From the NCBI RefSeq assembly GCF_012926615.1, contig NZ_JABBNU010000009.1:62001-126000 (forward strand): a stretch of 64,000 nt of DNA, read 5' to 3'. Origin of the DNA: Marinigracilibium pacificum. GTDB taxonomy: Bacteria; Bacteroidota; Bacteroidia; Cytophagales; Cyclobacteriaceae. Numbering within the stretch: the stretch's first letter is position 1; each line of letters opens with the position of its first letter. This document shows positions 27,920 to 37,744 of this stretch, piece by piece. The translations under genes were made by a program, and so were the position numbers. The notes under the pieces were generated by a model. The model worked only from the letters and a program-made list of their open reading frames with translations. It was not told where the DNA came from and searched no databases.

Positions 27920-30664
27920 TTATTTAAAAACAGCTTCGATAATTCTATTTTGCTCTTCCTGATGAACTTTAGGATATCCTGTAGCAGGAGATGCACTTGG
28001 CTTTCTTGAGATCAATGTAAAATCTTTAGCCTTGTCCCAATTCATCAACAAGAAACTATAGTAACCCATGTTTGCAGGTTCTTCTTGCGCCCATGCAAAT
28101 TCAGTTGCTTTCTTATATTTTTTCTTTAATAACTCGGCAACCTGATTTTCAGGGAATGGATAAAGCTGCTCTACTCTAATTAATGCTACATCATTAGATT
28201 TCTTCTCGTTACGTGCATCAATCAGATCATAATACAATTTACCAGAACAAAGAACTACCTTTCTAACCTTTTTCGGATCGATAGTCGGATCATCAATCAC
28301 TTCTCTAAAGCCTCCGGAAGTAAACTCTTCAATCGGAGAAGAAACTCTAGGGTTTCTTAATAATGATTTTGGAGACATTACGATCAATGGCTTTCTGAAA
28401 GGTCTTGCCAGCTGTCTTCTCAATACATGGAAGAAGTTACTCGCTTCAGTAATGTTTACAACTTGCATGTTGTATTCGGCACATAACTGTAGAAATCTTT
28501 CCGGACGTGCATTTGAGTGCTCTGGTCCCTGACCTTCATATCCGTGAGGAAGAAGAAGAACAAGACCAGTCATTCTTTGCCATTTTGTTTCAGAAGGAGC
28601 AATAAACTGATCAATCATCGTTTGAGCACCGTTGGCAAAATCACCAAACTGTGCTTCCCAGATCGTTAATGCACTTGGATTAGCCATTGCATAACCAAAC
28701 TCAAAACCTAAAACTGCATACTCAGAAAGTAAAGAGTTATAAATTTCGAATGGTGCCTGATCTTTAGAAATATGACCTAAACTATTGAACCCTTGTCCTG
28801 TGTTTGAATCACGGATAATAGCATGTCTGTGAGAGAAAGTTCCCCTCTGAACATCCTGACCAGTAAGCCTTACGGTTTTGTTTTCTAACAATATTGAACC
28901 GTAAGCCATCAATTCAGCACTTGCCCAGCTAAAAGTCTTAGACTTGAAGAATTCTTCTTTTCGGACTTTCAATGCTTTTTCAATCTGCTTTAAAGGTTTA
29001 AACCCTTCAGGAGTAAATGTCAGTGCTTCACCAATCTTTTTGATACTTTCCTCACTGATTCCAGTTTCCGGAGATTTTTCAAAATCCTCAGGAGTACTTC
29101 TACGTAGTTCTTGCCATTCTTTCTCCATCTGTTGATATAGATATGGTAATGATTCTTCCTTTACCATATTTAATCTATCCTGAAGAAGACTTCTGAACTC
29201 TTTGTCCATTTGTTTAGCAAGCTTGGCATCAACTTCACCACGCTCTACTAATTCTTTATTGTAAACTTCTCTTGGGTTAGCATGTTTACTTATAATGTTG
29301 TATAGAGAAGGCTGCGTAAATTTCGGCTCATCACTTTCATTGTGTCCATGACGACGGTAGCATACCATGTCAATAAAAATATCTTTGTGCCAACGCTGTC
29401 TGTATTCCACTGCTAGTTTCACACAGAAAACTACTGCTTCAGGATCATCACCATTAACGTGAAGTACAGGAGCATCCACAACTTTAGCCACGTCGGTACA
29501 ATAAATTGACGAACGGGCATCATCAAAGTCAGTAGTAAATCCAACCTGATTGTTAATTACAAAGTGGATTGTTCCACCCGTATGATAACCATCAAGTAAA
29601 GACATTTGAGTTACTTCATAAACAATACCCTGACCAGCGATAGCGGCATCACCATGAATAAGAATAGGAAGAACTTTATCTCTGTTTCTATCATATTCAC
29701 CATCCAGTTTTGCACGAGCAAAACCTTCAACCACAGGATCAACAGCTTCAAGGTGAGATGGGTTTGGCGAAAGCTTAACATTGACAGTTTTGCCATTTTC
29801 AGTTTCTATTTGTGATGAATATCCCATGTGGTATTTCACATCACCATCACCCATTGTTAAATCAGGTTCAGCCTGACCTTCGAATTCATTAAATATATGC
29901 TCATAAGTTTTACCCATGATGTTTGCAAGAACATTCAAACGACCACGGTGAGCCATACCAATCACAACTTCCTCAACACCCAGATCAGCAGAATAATGAA
30001 TTATTGAATCCAGCGCCGGAATAGTTGTTTCTCCTCCTTCAAGGGAAAATCTTTTTTGACCTAAATATTTTGTGTGCAAAAAGTTTTCAAATACAACCGC
30101 TTGATTTAACTTTCTCAAGATTCGCTTTTTATCTTCAGTTGTAGGATCGAAGCTTAATGCATCTTTCTCACTTTTCTTTTTGAACCAGTCTAATACTTCA
30201 GGTTCTCTAATATATAGATACTCAAATCCAACATTGCCAGTATAAATATTTTTTAGAGCAGCAATGATATCCTTTAACTTAGCTCTTCCGATTCCTATTT
30301 CTTCACCAGCATTAAATTCCGTTTCCAGATCAGCTTCTGAAAGATCAAAATCAGGAAGATCTAAAATAGCCTTTCTATCTCTTCTTTCTCTCACCGGGTT
30401 AGTTGTAGAACGCAAGTGACCTCTAGATCTGTAAGCATGAATCAAGGCTCTAACCCTGATTTCCTTATCGTCAAGCAAGCCGCCCTTTGAAGAAGGAGCT
30501 GCTGCTGCTTGTCCGTTTTCTCCATACTGCTCCTGAGCAAATTCAAAACCTTCAAAAAATCGTTGCCAGGTTTTGTCTACGCTTTCAGGATTTTTTTTGT
30601 AGTCAGCATACATTTCGTCGATATACGACGAATGAGCATTACTTAAATATGAGTAGTTATCCAT
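27920..30664 (-). CDS. odhA: 2-oxoglutarate dehydrogenase E1 component
   Basis: 914-residue thiamine diphosphate enzyme that decarboxylates 2-oxoglutarate in the citric acid cycle. Visible family motifs include the N-terminal E2-binding segment (SYIDEMYADYKKNPESVD), AHRGRLNVLANIMGK, HGDAAIAGQGIVYE, the thiamine site region CYRRHGHNESDEP, and the transketolase-like half (GQDVQRGTFSHRHAI, EAQFGDFANGAQ, HGYEGQGPEHSNARPERFLQ). Length is normal. It is the first gene of the odhA-odhB-lpdA operon, with a close TAnnTTTG promoter. Confidence 0.96.
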   Translation of the reverse strand: MDNYSYLSNAHSSYIDEMYADYKKNPESVDKTWQRFFEGFEFAQEQYGENGQAAAAPSSKGGLLDDKEIRVRALIHAYRSRGHLRSTTNPVRERRDRKAILDLPDFDLSEADLETEFNAGEEIGIGRAKLKDIIAALKNIYTGNVGFEYLYIREPEVLDWFKKKSEKDALSFDPTTEDKKRILRKLNQAVVFENFLHTKYLGQKRFSLEGGETTIPALDSIIHYSADLGVEEVVIGMAHRGRLNVLANIMGKTYEHIFNEFEGQAEPDLTMGDGDVKYHMGYSSQIETENGKTVNVKLSPNPSHLEAVDPVVEGFARAKLDGEYDRNRDKVLPILIHGDAAIAGQGIVYEVTQMSLLDGYHTGGTIHFVINNQVGFTTDFDDARSSIYCTDVAKVVDAPVLHVNGDDPEAVVFCVKLAVEYRQRWHKDIFIDMVCYRRHGHNESDEPKFTQPSLYNIISKHANPREVYNKELVERGEVDAKLAKQMDKEFRSLLQDRLNMVKEESLPYLYQQMEKEWQELRRSTPEDFEKSPETGISEESIKKIGEALTFTPEGFKPLKQIEKALKVRKEEFFKSKTFSWASAELMAYGSILLENKTVRLTGQDVQRGTFSHRHAIIRDSNTGQGFNSLGHISKDQAPFEIYNSLLSEYAVLGFEFGYAMANPSALTIWEAQFGDFANGAQTMIDQFIAPSETKWQRMTGLVLLLPHGYEGQGPEHSNARPERFLQLCAEYNMQVVNITEASNFFHVLRRQLARPFRKPLIVMSPKSLLRNPRVSSPIEEFTSGGFREVIDDPTIDPKKVRKVVLCSGKLYYDLIDARNEKKSNDVALIRVEQLYPFPENQVAELLKKKYKKATEFAWAQEEPANMGYYSFLLMNWDKAKDFTLISRKPSASPATGYPKVHQEEQNRIIEAVFK

Positions 30665-30692
30665 GTTCTGTTTTTGAATACTCGGTTCGTGA

Positions 30693-30700
30693 CAAAGGTA
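30693..30700 (-). promoter_or_regulatory. Bacteroidota -7 element (TACCTTTG) of the odhA operon
   Basis: Exact TAnnTTTG match on the minus strand, 29 bases upstream of the odhA ATG. This predicts a leader of only about 20 nt. Confidence 0.65.
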
Positions 30701-30921
30701 TCACATATAGAAGATATTTAAAAACCGCCTATGCGGTTACACAAATTCAATTGATAATCAAGAGAAATTATCAATCCGTGCCTGTTATGATCATAATGAA
30801 TTGTCACCGTGAAAATACTTAATTTAAGGTTTTTGAGCGAGGCATGAGTTAAAATTCTAATTTCCAGTGGAAATAGCATTTATTTTTAGGCAACAAGCTT
30901 CCAGTATTAATTAAAAAAGCG

Positions 30922-30929
30922 TACTTTTG
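30922..30929 (+). promoter_or_regulatory. Bacteroidota -7 element (TACTTTTG) of rpsP-rimM
   Basis: Exact TAnnTTTG match on the plus strand, 56 bases before the rpsP ATG. The leader after it contains a short repeat (GGATCGAAGGACGTGATCC, 30948-30966) able to fold with GGATC/GATCC arms, perhaps an autoregulatory leader element. Confidence 0.65.
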
Positions 30930-30984
30930 CGTTCCAATTTAAAAAACGGATCGAAGGACGTGATCCTTCAAAAACGTAAAAATT

Positions 30985-31545
30985 ATGGCAGTAAAAATCA
31001 GATTGCAAAGAGGTGGACGTAAGAAGCGTCCATTTTACAGCGTAGTAATCGCTGACTCGAGAGCGCCGCGTGACGGTAAATTTATCGAGAAAATCGGTAC
31101 GTACAACCCGACTACTAACCCTGCAACAATCGATATCGACAACGAAAAAGCGTTGGATTGGTTGTTAAAAGGTGCACAGCCAACGGATACGGTACGTGCT
31201 ATGCTTTCTTACAGAGGTCTTTTATTTAAAAAGCACCTTCAAGTAGGAGTTAACAAAGGTGCTATCACTCAAGAAGAGGCTGACAAGAAATTTGAAGCTT
31301 GGTTGAGCGAAAAAGAATCTAGCATCACTAAGAAAACTGACAGCATCACAGCTAAGAAAGAAGCTGAAGCTAAAGCTAGACTTGAAGCTGAAGCTAAAGT
31401 AAGTGCTGCACGTGCTGAAGCTATTGCTGCTAAGCAAGTTGTGGAAGAGGAAGCTGAACAAGCTGATGAAGAAGCAGCTGAGGCAGAAAATTCTGCAGAG
31501 GAAGCTCCAGCAGCAGAAGAAAATCAGGAAGAAAAAGAAGATTAA
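30985..31545 (+). CDS. rpsP: 30S ribosomal protein S16 with long acidic C-terminal extension
   Basis: The first 80 or so residues are a standard S16 ([40 protein letters not shown]). The protein continues to 186 residues, about twice the E. coli length (82), with a helical, low-complexity Ala/Glu/Lys-rich tail ending in a run of acidic residues. C-terminally extended S16 proteins are common in Bacteroidota. Its role in the ribosome is not known to me. rimM follows after 12 nt. Confidence 0.95.
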   Translation: MAVKIRLQRGGRKKRPFYSVVIADSRAPRDGKFIEKIGTYNPTTNPATIDIDNEKALDWLLKGAQPTDTVRAMLSYRGLLFKKHLQVGVNKGAITQEEADKKFEAWLSEKESSITKKTDSITAKKEAEAKARLEAEAKVSAARAEAIAAKQVVEEEAEQADEEAAEAENSAEEAPAAEENQEEKED

Positions 31546-31557
31546 TATTCAAGGAGC

Positions 31558-32085
31558 ATGGATATTAACTCTTGTTTTCAATTGGGTTACATAACCAGAC
31601 TCCATGGAGTCAAAGGAGAATTACAAATTTTCATTGACTCTGATAATCCTGAAGAATATTCAGAAATGGAATCAGTGTTCGTCGAGAAAGGCGGACAACT
31701 GGTTCCATTTTTTATTGAATCACTTGTTATCAAAGGTAAAAAAGGAATTATCGCATTTGAAGATGTAGAAACTCTTGAAGAGGCAGAACAACTCAAAGGA
31801 GCAGCTTTATTTTTACCATTAGAAGCATTACCAAAACTTACCGGAGATCAATTTTATTACCATGAAGTGGTAGGGTACAAAGTTGTGGATGAAACACATG
31901 GCGAACTAGGATTAGTAGACCATATAATAAATCATCCCGGACAAGACCTGATCGCTATGGATTTTAAAGGTACCGAAATACTTATTCCGATTAACGATGT
32001 CATTCTCAAAGGTCTAGACCGGGATGAGAAAATTTTGAAAGTCGATCTTCCGGATGGACTCTTGGATATCTATTTAGAATCTTAA
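31558..32085 (+). CDS. rimM: Ribosome maturation factor RimM
   Basis: 175 residues; binds S19 and assists 30S head assembly. The N-terminal RimM beta-barrel begins QLGYITRLHGVKGELQIF and the PRC-barrel C-terminal domain contains YYHEVVGYKVVDETHGELG and DLIAMDFKGTEILIPI. The ATG at 31558 follows an AAGGAG Shine-Dalgarno sequence. It is co-transcribed with rpsP. The trmD gene that often follows in other phyla is not present here. Confidence 0.95.
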   Translation: MDINSCFQLGYITRLHGVKGELQIFIDSDNPEEYSEMESVFVEKGGQLVPFFIESLVIKGKKGIIAFEDVETLEEAEQLKGAALFLPLEALPKLTGDQFYYHEVVGYKVVDETHGELGLVDHIINHPGQDLIAMDFKGTEILIPINDVILKGLDRDEKILKVDLPDGLLDIYLES

Positions 32086-32340
32086 AGTATCCCCATCCAA
32101 AATTATCGGACCCACCAATCAACTTTCTTCATTTATAAGTTTAAAAAGTAGGTTTAGGTTTAGGTTTAACGGGCCTGTACTTAATAGACACACAATGTGT
32201 ATCAAAGGTTGGAACGACCTGTTCAACTTTGTACATTTTTTTTGCCCAAGAAATTCATTTACCCCTGATTTACAACCACTTAAATACTCTGGCATATATT
32301 GTGCACACAATAAATTTCTTTCCGGAAAGTTATTTTTATT

Positions 32341-33474
32341 ATGACAGATGACAAATTTAATTCACAAGATAGCCTGGAAAATCAGGATGACGATTTAAAT
32401 CAGGAGCATGAAGACACCATAGATCAGGAAGAAGTAGAAAATAATGACAACTCTTCTGAGCAGGAAGAATTGAACCATCAAGAGGTTGAAGATAAGCAAC
32501 CTAAACCTGTAAAAGGTATTGAAAAGTTTCTGATTTGGTGCGCCGGTATTCCCCCGGATGCTATTGAACCTTTTCGAATGGAACGTTTGAGGTTTTCTGC
32601 TTCAGGATTGTTAGTCCTGCTAACAGCTGTATTTGCTGTGCTTTCAGGCTCATATGCTCTTCATTTTGTTTTTAACAAGGTTTATCCAGCAATAGCCATC
32701 GGCATTATCTGGGGGTTATTCATCCTAACTATAGACAGACTATTGCTAATGGGCTTGTATCGTTATACAGGTAAATATTTATGGAGACAGGCAGCTCCCC
32801 GATTAGCATTGGCTGCAGTAATCGCAATAACTGTAGCAAAACCTTTAGAATTGAAATTATTTAGTGCTGAAATAGAAACTGAATCTGCAGTTTTAAAGAG
32901 AATGGTAATTAAGGAACGAACAGCTGACATTGATTCTGCCTATGCAAAACCAACTGCAAGAATTGACAGCCTTTTAGTCTCTGGTGACACAGAACTTAAA
33001 CGACTTGAAACTTTAAGAAACAGTCTACGTGAAGAAGCCAGAAAAGAAGCTGATGGCACAGGAGGAAGTGGGAAAGTCTCTGCAGGTCCAATTTACAGGA
33101 TCAAAAAACAGCAAGCAGATGAAGCCCAGACTGAACTGGAAGCCTATCGTACAGAGCATGAAGCCTTAAAAGATTCATTAAATAATTACAGGGCGCTTTT
33201 ACAAGCACAAAAGACTGAAGAGTTAAATGAATACCTTAGCAACTTCCAATCAGGACTTATATTAAAATTCCAGGCTCTGGAAGCAGTGCTAAAACGTTAT
33301 CCTGAACAGAAAATCGTTCACTACTTCATCATACTTTTATTTCTGGTGATCGAAACAGCACCGCTAACCATGAAGTTATTAATGCCTACTGGGCCTTGGG
33401 AGCATTTGATCAGGAATGAAGAAAAAGAAGTAATAGAAAACATAAATATCAGATTTAGTAGTGCATTGACCTGA
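32341..33474 (+). CDS. DUF4407 family membrane protein
   Basis: 377 residues. A very acidic N-terminal tail (1-55) is followed by three transmembrane segments (about 86-106, 115-139 and 154-172), a long charged coiled-coil region (about 175-310), and a last hydrophobic helix (about 325-345, HYFIILLFLVIETAPLTMKLL). The layout and FLIWCAGIPPDAI, TIDRLLL and ETAPLTMKLL motifs fit DUF4407, a family of unknown function. The 255 bases before it hold only three tandem GTTTAG copies and AT-rich sequence. A bidirectional terminator follows. Confidence 0.75.
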   Translation: MTDDKFNSQDSLENQDDDLNQEHEDTIDQEEVENNDNSSEQEELNHQEVEDKQPKPVKGIEKFLIWCAGIPPDAIEPFRMERLRFSASGLLVLLTAVFAVLSGSYALHFVFNKVYPAIAIGIIWGLFILTIDRLLLMGLYRYTGKYLWRQAAPRLALAAVIAITVAKPLELKLFSAEIETESAVLKRMVIKERTADIDSAYAKPTARIDSLLVSGDTELKRLETLRNSLREEARKEADGTGGSGKVSAGPIYRIKKQQADEAQTELEAYRTEHEALKDSLNNYRALLQAQKTEELNEYLSNFQSGLILKFQALEAVLKRYPEQKIVHYFIILLFLVIETAPLTMKLLMPTGPWEHLIRNEEKEVIENINIRFSSALT

Positions 33475-33530
33475 GGTTGAATTGGTCAGATAATAATATA
33501 AACCAACAACCAATTCTTCATTATAAAAAA

Positions 33531-33558
33531 GCGGCTAACATTTGATAATGTTAGCCGC
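33531..33558. terminator. Bidirectional terminator after the DUF4407 gene
   Basis: GCGGCTAACAT (33531-33541) and ATGTTAGCCGC (33548-33558) are perfect 11-base arms, with an A-run before and a T-rich run after. It separates the converging DUF4407 and PD40 genes. Confidence 0.9.
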
Positions 33559-33584
33559 ATATTTTTTATACAATACTTACTAGT

Positions 33585-35285
33585 TTATTGTTGAATTTCG
33601 TCAAACCTGATTCTAATCCAAACATCCTTATTGTAGTCTGTCGGATATTCTGGTTGCTGATTACCTTCCTCATCGAGTGGAGAAACTTCAACATTCCAGA
33701 TTTGTTGGGGCACACCACGTTTAATTAAGTAATCTCTGATCATCTGTGCCTGATTTTCTCTTCTGTCATTAGTATAGAAGGTTACAACCTCCATATTATC
33801 GATCATCTTTTCAACCTCAAAATAAATTCGTGAGGTATCAGAAGAAACACTATCATACAGATATTTTGACAACTCTTCAGGACCTGTGATATCCAAACTA
33901 TCCATTACAATTGCCAATCTGGACACCATGGTTGTATCATACATTTCCTGTGTTAAATCTGGCGAAGATTTAACACTATCTTTTTTATAATTTTTTAAAT
34001 AAACACTCAAGTTAGCCTTCCAGTTTCTATTTCCTTTTAGTGTCTTTATTACCCTTTCAAGGTCAAAAAAGGCCAGTTCATTTAAAGAATCAGATTCATT
34101 TTTAAAGCCTAAACCATAAAGCCAGTATTCCTTTCCGGGCACAATAGGTTCTAAGGTAATTGCCTTTCTTTCGCGAAGACTATATGTAAGCGTATCAAGA
34201 ACCAATGGCCTGGCAAATATCATATAAGAAGGATCAAATGATGAAACTGAAAAATCATAAGTTTCTCCACCCGTCACAAACAATTCGAATAAGCCTGAAG
34301 TCGGACCTGATCGGTCATTGGTAATAAGCTTTCTATCACTAGCTCTATATACCTGAACAAATGCTTCCATCGGACTCCCGGTAACTCCATCAACAACTCT
34401 TCCATCAACAAACACTACAGAAGAAGGTTGATACTCTCTGGGTAATTTTGCCATCCATATTTGAGGCAATCCGTCTACAATTTTATTAAAATATATGACA
34501 TCACCTTTCCCGGGAACATCTGCATATAAATCATCACCTGCAGTATTAATTGCATCAATATTGACAGGGTCTGTCCACACACCGTCCTCATAACGAGTCA
34601 GGTAAAGATCCATACCTCCTTTACCACCTGGTCTGTCTGAACTAAATATCAAGGTCTGGTTATCTGAAAGTATTCGTGGATTCATCGAGTTACCCACATT
34701 TATATGATCAGGCATTGGAGTCGGATCGTGCCAATAGGTTCCACCACGACGTTGTGCCATCATAAGCTTACATCCACTTCCGGAGACATTATCCATTTCT
34801 TCACAACGCATAAAGTATATTGTTCTTCCATCAGGAGAAATGGAAGGACTTCCTTCGTTAAGCTCGCTATTTATTGGCTTTCCCAAGTTGCGAGGCTTCA
34901 TCCAGTAACCTCCTTGCTTATCCACTTCGTACATATCATATCCACCAAAGCCAGACCCACGAGAAGAAGTAAAGAATACAGACTCACCATCAAACGCCAG
35001 AGAATAGCCCCCAATAAAGTTTAAATTCTGAGTAGCATTAATCACTTCAATAGGCTCTGCCTTACTCCATCCTGATGATGTCTTTTCTGAATACATCAAC
35101 TCCAACTTAAGCGAAGGTGAGTAACTTGAAGTATATATCATAGCACTCCCATCACCTCTTAGAGCAGGTGCGATATGTTTATTATTAGGAATATTGATAT
35201 TTCTTGACACAGGCCTTTGCGGTACTTGCTGTGCCTGAACAACCAATGGTATAAAAAATAAAATGGCTAACTTAAATAATCTCAT
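33585..35285 (-). CDS. Secreted PD40 (WD40-like propeller) protein
   Basis: 566 residues with a signal peptide (1-18, MRLFKLAILFFIPLVVQA). Residues about 25-280 contain PD40-type propeller repeats (FTSSRGSGFGGYDMYEV, SISPDGRTIYFM, FSSDRPGGKGGMDLYL). A beta-sandwich-like segment follows (VDGRVVDGVTGSPMEAFVQV). The C-terminal part (MIRDYLIKRGVPQQIWNVEV) resembles a degenerate OmpA-like peptidoglycan-binding domain. Proteins with this order occur beside gliding and type IX secretion genes in Bacteroidota, but here the context gives no such link. It is probably periplasmic or outer-membrane associated. Confidence 0.7.
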   Translation of the reverse strand: MRLFKLAILFFIPLVVQAQQVPQRPVSRNINIPNNKHIAPALRGDGSAMIYTSSYSPSLKLELMYSEKTSSGWSKAEPIEVINATQNLNFIGGYSLAFDGESVFFTSSRGSGFGGYDMYEVDKQGGYWMKPRNLGKPINSELNEGSPSISPDGRTIYFMRCEEMDNVSGSGCKLMMAQRRGGTYWHDPTPMPDHINVGNSMNPRILSDNQTLIFSSDRPGGKGGMDLYLTRYEDGVWTDPVNIDAINTAGDDLYADVPGKGDVIYFNKIVDGLPQIWMAKLPREYQPSSVVFVDGRVVDGVTGSPMEAFVQVYRASDRKLITNDRSGPTSGLFELFVTGGETYDFSVSSFDPSYMIFARPLVLDTLTYSLRERKAITLEPIVPGKEYWLYGLGFKNESDSLNELAFFDLERVIKTLKGNRNWKANLSVYLKNYKKDSVKSSPDLTQEMYDTTMVSRLAIVMDSLDITGPEELSKYLYDSVSSDTSRIYFEVEKMIDNMEVVTFYTNDRRENQAQMIRDYLIKRGVPQQIWNVEVSPLDEEGNQQPEYPTDYNKDVWIRIRFDEIQQ

Positions 35286-35437
35286 TTGGAATATTACCCC
35301 TATTGAACTCCCTGTTTTTAATCGTTATTATACTAATACGATAAAAACCATACCAAATTTTAGTATTTCACTATATTTTTTTAAAGATATATAAATAATC
35401 CGGCCTGATAAAAAATACCGGGGTAATAAATTATAGT

Positions 35438-36193
35438 TTAATAAAGAATAACCTCCGGCTCTTCTGATTTGATCTCACTCACTAATTCAATATCACCATT
35501 AAGGAATAATTCATCCATATCCTGTACCATTATTCCATCAACAAGTGGCTTGTAATTTTTATAATCCTGAACAACGACTCCGTTCACTTCTCTTTTATTA
35601 AATGCTTCTCTAAAACGCATTCCCCCTCCATCAGTATGGTATTCGTAAGCCAGGTAATCTACAAGATCAGTATCTTTATTTACCCAATAAACGAAGACAT
35701 CGTCATAATCTTTTCCACCACCGTTTTCATTAAAAGTCACCCTTATCTTATAGTAATCATTCCCTTTAAGGTTCATATCTCCAAGATAATCTGCTTTTAC
35801 AGCAGCATCTGATAGTGACTTTGGCAGACTTGCAAAGTATATTACTGCATTCAGACCATTTTTATATTTAGCTTCTTCTGTGGAAGTTAATTTAAGAGTG
35901 TCGCCTTGAAATTTTCTTACAAAGCCATCATTAGTAATGATGTCCTGATATACAGAATCATTCTTTGAAATAAGCCTCTCATAACGAAAAATCCCACTAT
36001 TATTTTCCATGGTATAATGTCCATTACGAAAAATGAATGACAACTTTCCATTTTCAAGTTTATCCATTCCATGAGCCTTAATAGTCTCATTAATAATGTT
36101 TGAAGCTTTATTTAATTCTTCAGTTTGATTTTTATGTCCGGTACATGCACTAAAAATCCAGACTAAAACTGCAACACTAAAAATCTTGTTCAT
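35438..36193 (-). CDS. DUF6503-like lipoprotein
   Basis: 251 residues with a lipoprotein signal: hydrophobic VAVLVWIF followed by SAC, the lipidated cysteine near residue 17. The mature part resembles DUF6503 proteins of Bacteroidota (ETIKAHGMDKLENGKLSFIFR near the start, then DLVDYLAYEYHTDGGG). These proteins look like lipid-carrier-type beta folds, but function is unknown. It lies upstream of the PD40 gene on the same strand with a 152-bp gap, so co-transcription is uncertain. Confidence 0.65.
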   Translation of the reverse strand: MNKIFSVAVLVWIFSACTGHKNQTEELNKASNIINETIKAHGMDKLENGKLSFIFRNGHYTMENNSGIFRYERLISKNDSVYQDIITNDGFVRKFQGDTLKLTSTEEAKYKNGLNAVIYFASLPKSLSDAAVKADYLGDMNLKGNDYYKIRVTFNENGGGKDYDDVFVYWVNKDTDLVDYLAYEYHTDGGGMRFREAFNKREVNGVVVQDYKNYKPLVDGIMVQDMDELFLNGDIELVSEIKSEEPEVILY

Positions 36194-36231
36194 TTAAAAA
36201 TATATTTTACTTTTAAAACGTCTCTTATTCA

Positions 36232-37452
36232 TTAGAGTTTTGACAAAATTGCCTTAGATGCTACATACGCAGAAGCCCAGGCAAATTGAAAGTTAAACCC
36301 ACCTGTTACCGCGTCAACATCAAGTATCTCTCCACCAAAAAATAATCCTTCGTGTTTCTTTGACTCCATTTTATCAAGATTTACTTCATTTAAAGCAATT
36401 CCTCCCGCAGTAACGAACTCATCTTTAAATGTCGTTTTACCAGAAAATGTAACCTTACACCTAAAAATATTCTCAAAAAGACGATTCCTTATTTTCTTTG
36501 ACCACTCCCCAATTGGCTTTTCCGGATCAACATCGGATAATTCCATTAGCCTTTCAAGAAGTCGCGATGGAATATTACCAAACCTGAAGTTTTTAGATAG
36601 TTTTTTTCTTTGTTCTTCCAGACTTTCACTAAATGCCTTTGAAAATTCTGCTTCGGAAATATATGAAGTCCAGTTAATCAACAGGTCTCCCGAATATCCT
36701 TTCTGATATATTTCTCTTGCTCCAATTGATGAAAGCTTCAAGGCTGCCGGGCCACTAAACCCCCAGTGCGTAACTAAGACCGGTCCAGATGCTTCAAGCT
36801 TAGTGCCTGCAAGTTTTACTGACCCTAAATCTACAGAAATCCCCATCAAATCTTTAAATGATGACTTTGGGACATTAAATGTAAATAATGAGGGAACAGG
36901 AGGGACGACTTTTAATTCCAGATTGGAAAGAAAATCATATTGCTCATTTTTAGGAAAGCCTCCGGGAGCAAAATAAACAACTGATGATTGATAGGTAGCC
37001 TTTTCGGTTGTTACTTCCCATCCATTATTGGCAGATTGAAGCCTAATAACCCTTTCTTTTGTCTTGACCACAGCATTCTTTGCCTGAAATAACAAGCAAT
37101 CAATAATTGTTTCAGAAGAGTCTGTAACAGGAAACATTCTGCCATCAACTTCAGTCTTAAGCTTAACTCCACGTTTGGAAAACCATTTTATAGTATCGTC
37201 TGTACTAAACTCATTAAATAGCTTTCGCAACTTTTTGCCTCCACGAGGGTATGAATTAACGAGCTCATCAATAGAACTTACCGCATGAGTTACATTACAT
37301 CGGCCTCCACCCGAGACTCTGACCTTACTTAATACTTTAGGAGACTTCTCAAGTATTAAAACATTTAGATTCTTATTACCTGAAAGTAAATTCGCAGCAC
37401 AGAAAAAGCCTGAAGCTCCTCCACCAACTATTATTACATCATAAAATGACAT
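36232..37452 (-). CDS. HI0933/YhiN-family FAD-dependent oxidoreductase
   Basis: 406 residues from the ATG at 37452. A longer reading frame would start at 37521 inside the tRNA gene and is rejected. FAD-binding GGGASGFFCA lies near the N-terminus, SKVRVSGGGRCNVTH is the family signature, and EFVTAGGIALNEVNL plus GEILDVDAVTGGFNFQFAWASA close the protein. The family includes bacterial flavoproteins named aminoacetone oxidase-like or BaiN-like. The substrate here is unknown. Confidence 0.9.
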   Translation of the reverse strand: MSFYDVIIVGGGASGFFCAANLLSGNKNLNVLILEKSPKVLSKVRVSGGGRCNVTHAVSSIDELVNSYPRGGKKLRKLFNEFSTDDTIKWFSKRGVKLKTEVDGRMFPVTDSSETIIDCLLFQAKNAVVKTKERVIRLQSANNGWEVTTEKATYQSSVVYFAPGGFPKNEQYDFLSNLELKVVPPVPSLFTFNVPKSSFKDLMGISVDLGSVKLAGTKLEASGPVLVTHWGFSGPAALKLSSIGAREIYQKGYSGDLLINWTSYISEAEFSKAFSESLEEQRKKLSKNFRFGNIPSRLLERLMELSDVDPEKPIGEWSKKIRNRLFENIFRCKVTFSGKTTFKDEFVTAGGIALNEVNLDKMESKKHEGLFFGGEILDVDAVTGGFNFQFAWASAYVASKAILSKL

Positions 37453-37480
37453 GAGCCGGATGAATTTAGAAGTGAAAAGT

Positions 37481-37554
37481 GGGACCTGAGGGATTCGAAC
37501 CCACGACCTCTGCCCTGTCAAGGCAGCGCTCTAAACCAACTGAGCTAAGGTCCC
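37481..37554 (-). tRNA. tRNA-Val (anticodon GAC)
   Basis: On the minus strand the 74-base gene starts GGGACCT and ends AGGTCCC, giving a perfect 7-bp acceptor stem. The D-arm contains AGCTCAGTTGG, the anticodon stem CTGCC/GGCAG encloses the loop TTGACAG (anticodon GAC), and the T-arm has GGTTCGAATCC. No CCA is encoded. A TAnnTTTG promoter lies 11 bases upstream. Confidence 0.97.
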
Positions 37555-37564
37555 AAAAGTGTGG

Positions 37565-37572
37565 CAAAAATA
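37565..37572 (-). promoter_or_regulatory. Bacteroidota -7 element (TATTTTTG) of tRNA-Val
   Basis: Exact TAnnTTTG match on the minus strand, 11 bases upstream of the tRNA 5' end, predicting a 5' leader of only a few bases. Confidence 0.65.
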
Positions 37573-37744
37573 AAGTTTTTTGATAGAAATGGTAGTAAAT
37601 ATCAAAAAAATAATAAAACTCTTAACCTCAAACTCAACATATCTACCTAATTATCAAACAACAATTTTATAAGCATAGTATCTTATATCTTCCAATTATT
37701 GAGTAAATTAAATATGCTCAAATCACAACAAATTGAAAGATATC

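Noticed and set aside
32148-32170. Tandem GTTTAG copies
   Set aside because: Only three copies in AT-rich intergenic DNA; likely chance, with no gene or structure linked to it.
32119-32310. 63-residue minus-strand frame between rimM and DUF4407
   Set aside because: No recognisable family, partly made of the GTTTAG repeat, and composition unlike the neighbouring genes.
37453-37521. N-terminal extension of the HI0933-type flavoprotein
   Set aside because: It would start inside the tRNA-Val gene; the internal ATG at 37452 starts exactly at the FAD-binding motif expected for the family.
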